Source: Eubacteriales bacterium (GTDB taxonomy: Bacteria; Bacillota; Clostridia; Christensenellales; CAG-138). From it: a DNA stretch of 42,114 nt. The notes beneath the pieces are model-generated. The model did no database searches. It was not told the origin of the DNA and worked only from the letters and a program-made list of their open reading frames with translations. Shown in pieces: positions 37,963-42,114 of this stretch. Location: the NCBI GenBank assembly GCA_021372675.1, contig JAJFTZ010000058.1:1-42114 (forward strand), in the 5' to 3' direction. The position numbers were made by a program, and so were the translations under genes. Each line of letters starts with the position of its first letter. Positions within the stretch are counted from its first letter, which is position 1.

Positions 37963-39715
37963 TACCGTCGCCTCCGTTGTTTTTTTGTTCGGTCCACCCA
38001 CGAACGGTTTTGCCGACTCTTGTTCTGTCAAGCGGGTTAATAATATCCGGCCTCTCTTTTTGTAACCATGGCGGCATTTTCAAGACAAGATCAAAGTTGG
38101 TTTTAGCCTTTGGGGCAATGGGACTAAAGTAAGGCACGCCGAAAGATTTCAAGGAACAGGCAAGTCCGCCGAATATAAAGATACCTGCGTCAATGCCGTA
38201 AAAACCGGCGGAGGCGCCTAAAAAAATAAATACAAACCGCAAGATTCGAATGCCAAACGCTAACCCATAATTCGGGATTGCAAAATTCCCTAAACCCGCT
38301 ATGGCTACAATAATAATTTGAATAGGGCTTACTAAACCCGCATCAACAGCGGCCTGGCCTAAAATAACGCCCCCTATGATACCCAGTGTCTGCCCTATGA
38401 CCCCGGGTACCCGAACCCCCGCTTCCCGGATAAGCTCCCAGGATATTTCTATTAAAATTAATTCGATAATTGTAGGGAATGGAACGTTTTCTCTCGCTTT
38501 TGTAAGGGAAATCAATAATTCTGTCGGAATCATCTCCTGATGGTATAGGATTAAGGCAAGATAGAGACCCGGTAAGAATATAGCCATAAGAACAGCAAAT
38601 ATCCTAACCAATCTTAAAAAGGTACCGCCTTGCCACCGCATGGTGTAATCCTCAGAGGTATGGATGAAATGGAAGAACGTTACTGGTACAATACTGGCGA
38701 AAGGCGAGCCATCACAGATAATGGCAACCTTTCCTTCCATCAGAAATAACGCTGTTCTATCCGGTCTTTCGGTGCTCAATACTTGAGGAAATAACGCATG
38801 AGGATGATCTTCAATCAGCTGGTCTAAAACGCCGCTTGAAGAAATAAAACCAATATCAAGGCTGATTATCCTTCTTTTCACTTCATCAATAATATTAGGA
38901 TTTGTGATGCCCTTAATATACATTATGGCGCAGTTCAGGTTATTTACTTTGCCGGTTGGCACAATTTCAGTCACGAAATCTTTATTTCGAATAATCCTGC
39001 GCACCAATGTGATATTGGTGCGCAGATTTTCAATAAAGGCCTCCTGCGGCCCTTTAATGACCGTTTCATTTAACGGCGTCGAAACTGTCCGCTTTTCAAA
39101 CCCGCGGCTCTCAATAAGGATGCATTGCTCACAGCCTTCAATAAAAAGAGCGGTAAGACCATTTAAAACTTGCATAATAATTTCTTTATATTCGGTTTCC
39201 TTAATGATCTGGTTAGCCGCCAGCAGATTATTGGAGATATAATCCACCATATCGGCCTTAATATCTGTTTTGTTGATTTTTCTTTCTAGTAATTGACGTA
39301 AAATATAATCATTTATGATGTCTATATCTACCATGCCATCGATATAAAAAATGAAAGCGTTTCTTTGTTGCATAACTTTAAAATCCCGTATCACCACATC
39401 CTGATTGACGGGAGAATTAAACGCTGATTTCATTTTTTCAAGGTTGTCATTTAGGTTATTGCATACGCGAGATCCATCGTTCTTTTTTTGTGGGGATTCA
39501 TCGCTTGATTTCGCCTGTAGCCGTATTGAATCCTTTGCGGGCCGTTTGCTCTTAGGTTTTTGTGCCGCAGCATCTTTGCGGTTACTGTCATCGTCCTTTT
39601 CGGGCGGGTTAACTTGACCCTTATCTTCGGCCTCGTCTTCGAGCAGTTCAAAACGGTGATACTCCTCTGGTTCTTTATAGATAAAGATATCTTTAAGTAT
39701 CGTTCCTAACCCCAT
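37946..39715 (-). CDS. GerA-family spore germination protein (A subunit)
   Basis: A 589-residue membrane protein. It has a long charged N-terminal region (about 20-110, rich in Asp, Lys, Ser), a soluble domain, then a membrane part of five or six helices from about residue 370 on (FAVLMAIFLPGLYLALILYH, PGVIGQTLGIIGGVILGQAA) and a basic tail. The segment GPQEAFIENLRTNITLVRR at about residues 217-235 is the family signature. It acts with the B and C subunits as nutrient sensor of the dormant spore. The promoter at 39751-39780 fits sigma-G, which drives such genes in the forespore. Confidence 0.95.
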   Translation of the reverse strand: MGLGTILKDIFIYKEPEEYHRFELLEDEAEDKGQVNPPEKDDDSNRKDAAAQKPKSKRPAKDSIRLQAKSSDESPQKKNDGSRVCNNLNDNLEKMKSAFNSPVNQDVVIRDFKVMQQRNAFIFYIDGMVDIDIINDYILRQLLERKINKTDIKADMVDYISNNLLAANQIIKETEYKEIIMQVLNGLTALFIEGCEQCILIESRGFEKRTVSTPLNETVIKGPQEAFIENLRTNITLVRRIIRNKDFVTEIVPTGKVNNLNCAIMYIKGITNPNIIDEVKRRIISLDIGFISSSGVLDQLIEDHPHALFPQVLSTERPDRTALFLMEGKVAIICDGSPFASIVPVTFFHFIHTSEDYTMRWQGGTFLRLVRIFAVLMAIFLPGLYLALILYHQEMIPTELLISLTKARENVPFPTIIELILIEISWELIREAGVRVPGVIGQTLGIIGGVILGQAAVDAGLVSPIQIIIVAIAGLGNFAIPNYGLAFGIRILRFVFIFLGASAGFYGIDAGIFIFGGLACSLKSFGVPYFSPIAPKAKTNFDLVLKMPPWLQKERPDIINPLDRTRVGKTVRGWTEQKNNGGDGNGQRR

Positions 39716-39750
39716 AACTCCACAACCTTTGGATTATTTTTCCTTCGATT

Positions 39751-39780
39751 TATGATGCACGGCAACAGTTATTTTTATTC
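39751..39780 (-). promoter_or_regulatory. Sigma-G-type promoter of the ger operon
   Basis: Minus strand GAATA (39780-39776), 18-base spacer, CATCATA (39757-39751). This matches the forespore sigma-G consensus GnATR-N18-CATnnTA at every defined position. Transcription would begin near 39744, giving a leader of about 29 bases before the A-subunit ATG at 39715. Confidence 0.75.
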
Positions 39781-39885
39781 TTTGCGGGTATCGCGGACAA
39801 CCCGTTTACGCGGGGCATCCGTTTTACTCTAATATGCATCTGGGCGGATAGCGAACCTCTGCGTAGCGGCAGCTCCAATGCAAGC

Positions 39886-39921
39886 AAAAAAACAGGGGGT
39901 CGCGATAAATCGCAACCCCCT
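39886..39921 (-). terminator. Strong terminator right after the ssrA-like 3' end
   Basis: AGGGGGTCGCGA (39894-39905) pairs with TCGCAACCCCCT (39910-39921), one G-U pair, followed on the minus strand by TTTTTTT (39892-39886). It follows the CCA of the tmRNA-like 3' end by 13 bases, as expected for a natural ssrA terminator. Confidence 0.85.
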
Positions 39922-39934
39922 ATTTGGGATAGGC

Positions 39935-39957
39935 TGGTGGAGGCGAGGGGAGTTGAA
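39935..39957 (-). other. Copy of the tmRNA (ssrA) 3' end, candidate attachment site
   Basis: The minus strand reads TTCAACTCCCCT then CGCCTCCACCA, i.e. a T-loop, T-stem and acceptor-stem 3' strand with CCA, of the form found at the 3' end of many Firmicutes ssrA genes. The 5' strand of the T-stem is missing: the preceding bases are GGCCGAAA and not AGGGG. So only the 3' fragment is present. That is what integration of an element into the end of ssrA leaves at its far side. The whole ssrA would then lie beyond the right edge of the window. Confidence 0.6.
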
Positions 39958-40078
39958 TTTCGGCCATCGGCTGGCCGCGCTTGCGTTCCACTCTGCGCGC
40001 GTCACGCCTGAGCACGAAATTCCAGGGCCTGAAAAAGCCACACTGTGGCTTTTTCTTAACGGTCCGTTCAACTCCCCT
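39946..40078. repeat. Inverted pair of the 12-bp ssrA-like core
   Basis: AGGGGAGTTGAA (39946-39957) recurs as its exact reverse complement at 40067-40078, 109 bases away. Between the arms is a hairpin GAAAAAGCCAC/GTGGCTTTTTC (40031-40055) and a GC-rich piece. Such inverted cores bordering a short segment could come from a small nested insertion or from recombinase-binding half-sites. Confidence 0.5.
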
Positions 40079-40093
40079 ATCATAAGCTCCATC

Positions 40094-40130
40094 AAAAAAT
40101 AACAGCCCCCCGAGGGGGCTGCTATTTTTT
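40094..40130. terminator. Long bidirectional hairpin inside the recombinase reading frame end
   Basis: Seventeen-base arms (40094-40110 and 40114-40130) pair with a single mismatch; they are bounded by A-runs and T-runs, so the hairpin is a terminator on both strands. It lies immediately after the CTCGCTCCACCA stretch at 40130-40147. Confidence 0.75.
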
Positions 40131-40147
40131 GGTGGAGCGAGTGCAAC
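40130..40147 (-). other. Imperfect CCA-ending att-like sequence inside the recombinase gene
   Basis: The minus strand reads GTTGCACTCGCTCCACCA, which encodes VALAPP at the recombinase C-terminus and resembles the last 13 bases of the ssrA-like end (CTCGCCTCCACCA) with one base missing. Like the true ssrA end, it is followed directly by a terminator hairpin. Confidence 0.4.
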
Positions 40148-41637
40148 CATACGCGAACACTCAAAATCGGCGTTATCAGCCTCAATTTCATCTAGAAGGA
40201 TATCGTCAATCACTATGGGCTTGTCTCCGCCATTAAGCATGAGGGTGAACCGGTCATCCTTGAGATAGATGGAGTGGAGGAAAATATTGATGATCCCGCG
40301 CTGGTTGTTTTCGTCGTTTAGGTTGCCTTCCTTCAGCGAATGCAGGAAATTGTATATCTGGGCCTCTGTGTATACGACATCCTTGCCCATTTCTATAGAA
40401 AGTTGCGCTTGGATTTCCTCTTTTTGCTGCTTCCGCTTTTCAATTCGCTCGGTAATCATCTCCACGGACTGGCCGCTCTCCAAAGCCTTCCAAAGATGTT
40501 CGATAGCGGCATCCACTTCTTTGAGTGAATCCTTGAGCCGTTTAACCGTAGAACTATCATAATCGGCAGCGGTGGCTTCGGCAACGGATTTCGCCAGCCG
40601 CCTGATATTCTTTTCTGTAAGCAGCTTATGGCATTCCAGAACTACACGGGTTTCAATGATTTCCTTGTTGACAATCTTCTTTCGGCACAGCTTTTTCTTA
40701 GCATTCTTACAGGCATAATAGTAGTACACCCTGCCAGATTTTCCTGTACCGCCGTAACCTATCATCATCTCGCGGCAGTAGCCGCAGAACAACTTGGTTG
40801 TCAAAAGATACTCCTGCTTGCCCCGGGAACGAGCAGGTGCTTTTTTATTGCGATCAAGAATATGCTGCACACGTTCGAACAGCTCATCATCAATAATGCG
40901 GGGCATACCGTCCGGTACTTCCTGATCCTTGTAAACATAGGTTCCGATATACCGCTTGTTGCGCAAAAGCCGGTGAAGGCTGTTTTTGTTGAACGCATTG
41001 CCAAGGGATGTTTTGATCTGTTTGTCGTTGAGATGCTTATTAATTTCTATTACTGTCTTTCCGCTTGCGTACATTTCAAATATTTGGCGAACGATAGCCG
41101 CGCCATCGGGATCAATCAGGAACTGCCGATCTTTGTCTACGATGTACCCAAGCCCGGGATTGCTGCCGTTGCTCAAACACTTCTCCGCATTAATCTTCAT
41201 ACCCCGTCGTATCTTTTGTGAAAGCTCTGCTGAGTAGTATTCCGCCATGCTTTCCAGCACACCTTCAATGAGAATGCCGGAAGCATCGTCGCTGATGTTT
41301 TCACGCGCGGAAATCACCCGGATACCGTTCTTTTTTAACTTTGCTTTGTTGATGGCGCTATCATAGCGATTGCGTGCAAACCGATCCAGCTTGTACACCA
41401 CAACATACTGGAATCCCTTATGCTGCACATCTGCAATCATGCGCTGAAAGTTTGGCCTGTCGTCGTTTCGGCCCGTCATGGCGCGGTCGATGTACTCCCC
41501 CACCACCGGCAGGCCTTCTCGTTGACAATATTCATGACATACGCGGAGTTGCCCTTCAATAGATTGCTCTGTTTGATTGTGCGAAGAGAACCGCGCGTAA
41601 AATGACAGCTTTTTTCCCGGTTCTGCTTGCGCTCTCC

Positions 41638-41724
41638 TTAGCCTTGGCCATTTTCATTTGCCTCATAGTACGAACAAAACATCGGTTCTTCCGGGATTTC
41701 CTTCTTGTAGTTTCTATAGTTCAT
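41638..41724 (-). CDS. Possible 28-residue leader gene overlapping the recombinase start
   Basis: ATG 41724 lies seven bases after GGAGAAG and encodes MNYRNYKKEIPEEPMFCSYY and eight more residues to TAA 41640-41638. Its end overlaps the recombinase start by about 20 bases in another frame, so it may couple translation of the two. It has no recognisable domain. Confidence 0.4.
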   Translation of the reverse strand: MNYRNYKKEIPEEPMFCSYYEANENGQG

Positions 41725-41836
41725 AGGCTTCTCCATTATTTACCGTTTCCATAGTATTTGTCTTGTAATCGTATTTCGGGGGTGGGTATAATCATCGTGC
41801 GCCAAGCCCCTTAATGAGTTCACTGTACCAACCCAA

Positions 41837-41863
41837 TTGGCGCATTATCACTATAATCGCCAA
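41837..41863. promoter_or_regulatory. Imperfect inverted repeat upstream of the recombinase, candidate operator
   Basis: TTGGCG and ATTAT (41837-41848) pair with ATAAT and CGCCAA (41853-41863) around CACT, with one unpaired base. A partial copy GGCGCACGATGATTAT occurs nearer the recombinase on the minus strand. This could bind a regulator or recombinase. Confidence 0.3.
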
Positions 41864-41870
41864 GTCTCCA

Positions 41871-42113
41871 TCAACTGCCCAAATATTCCACGTCCCTTAT
41901 GACATGATCAGACATCCCCCGATCCATCACCATATTAGCCACATACTCTCTCCTTGCTTGATCGTTCCGGTCCATCTGGATTCGTAGATTTACTTTCAAT
42001 GCACAGAGGCGAAAAGAGTTCGATGGAGGATTGACAGAATATTCTATATGGGAGGATTCATAGAGAAAGACTAAGAGGCTTTGCCGCCACGTTAACAGCG
42101 GAACAAGTTGATG
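41871..42113 (-). CDS. Possible gene running into the right edge, unidentified
   Basis: A minus-strand frame stays open from the right edge to TGA 41873-41871, about 80 codons. The last 34 (from ATG 41975: MDRNDQARREYVANMVMDRG, then MSDHVIRDVEYLGS) look protein-like, but no ribosome binding site precedes that ATG. The first part is less convincing, and the opposite strand near 42065-42114 offers RLRGFAATLTAEQVDA, which also looks coding. Only one of the two can be right there. No family recognised. Confidence 0.3.
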   Translation of the reverse strand, partial: HQLVPLLTWRQSLLVFLYESSHIEYSVNPPSNSFRLCALKVNLRIQMDRNDQARREYVANMVMDRGMSDHVIRDVEYLGS

Positions 42114-42114
42114 C

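Larger units (their letters stand above)
39920..41657 (-). pseudogene. Large serine recombinase, frameshifted near the N-terminus
   Basis: The resolvase domain is followed by a recombinase DNA-binding domain and zinc-ribbon (CGYCREMM, YACKNAKKKLC) and a coiled-coil near residues 310-370, typical of Clostridia/phage site-specific integrases. The catalytic block YARFSSHNQTEQSIEGQ and the downstream WKLDRFARN-like YKLDRFARNRYDSA are in different frames: the first part (MKMAKAKESASRTGKKAVI from ATG 41657) is separated by one extra T in the TTTT run at 41599-41602 (AAAA on plus). Removing one T restores a protein of about 578 residues. From 40147 on, the C-terminus (after VALAPPK) runs on through terminators and the ssrA-like site to a stop at 39920, so the last 70 residues look like run-on translation of non-coding DNA. 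Confidence 0.8.

Noticed and set aside
39935..39957. Complete tRNA gene
   Set aside because: The T-stem 5' strand, anticodon arm and acceptor 5' strand are missing, so only a 3' fragment can be supported.
39878..40102. 74-codon plus-strand frame containing WWRRGELN
   Set aside because: This is the reverse translation of the tmRNA-like 3' end, not a gene.
39829..40191. 120-codon minus-strand frame across the recombinase end
   Set aside because: It runs over two terminators and the ssrA-like end; the text resembles spurious proteins predicted from tmRNA ends.

Overview
The window looks like chromosomal DNA of a spore-forming member of the Clostridia with a fairly GC-rich genome. Evidence for this is the SCIFF peptide with its radical-SAM maturase, two small acid-soluble spore proteins, a gerA-type germinant-receptor operon with a sigma-G-like promoter, a T-box in front of hisS-aspS, and good SD sequences with occasional TTG/GTG starts. 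I cannot name the species. Christensenellales or Oscillospirales relatives would fit the gene style, but that is an impression, not a demonstration.

Layout. 1-45: first codons of an Rrf2-family regulator leaving the window on the left. 586-4725: accessory-looking block with an MFS carrier divergent from an AbgB-like M20 amidohydrolase (broken by one base) and a TetR-family regulator. 4923-7466: two lipoproteins and a NYN/OST-HTH putative RNase. 7773-22920: a long, almost entirely minus-strand housekeeping run: glyA, trxA, aspS, hisS (T-box), hemZ, an MBL-fold hydrolase, dtd, relA, apt, recJ, scfB, scfA and a TIGR04086-like membrane protein. 23021-25918: M15 peptidase, GNAT acetyltransferase, gpsA, and a protein made only of a Spo0A-type DNA-binding domain. 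26309-26800: two SASP genes. 26944-31013: recG, fakA/yloV, asp23-like. 31212-32940: a DUF6530-like protein and a Y-family DNA polymerase on the plus strand. 33316-35081: a proline-rich micro-protein, decayed fragments, a CD3324-like HTH protein and a nucleotidyltransferase-like protein. 35337-39715: an AT-richer spore germination operon (gerA, gerB, gerC homologues plus one or two tiny genes). 39920-42114: the end of an integrative element with a serine recombinase, ending in what looks like a copy of the 3' end of tmRNA (ssrA).

How parts work together. hisS-aspS is one transcript read through a T-box leader. scfA and scfB encode a ribosomally made peptide and the enzyme that cross-links it, separated by a hairpin that can set their ratio. 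Spore genes recur (SASPs, Spo0A_C-like protein, ger operon), but they are scattered and not one cluster.

Most unusual observations. (1) Two dispersed copies of a roughly 150-175 nt structured element (3604-3757 plus, 26065-26240 minus), each directly behind a terminator, with compensating stem changes. (2) An ssrA-3'-end attachment site with the recombinase reading through it. (3) Tiny genes in the germination operon, one a good candidate for a two-helix D-subunit. (4) A stand-alone Spo0A_C protein with an exact 0A box upstream. (5) A proline-rich micro-protein behind tandem hairpins.
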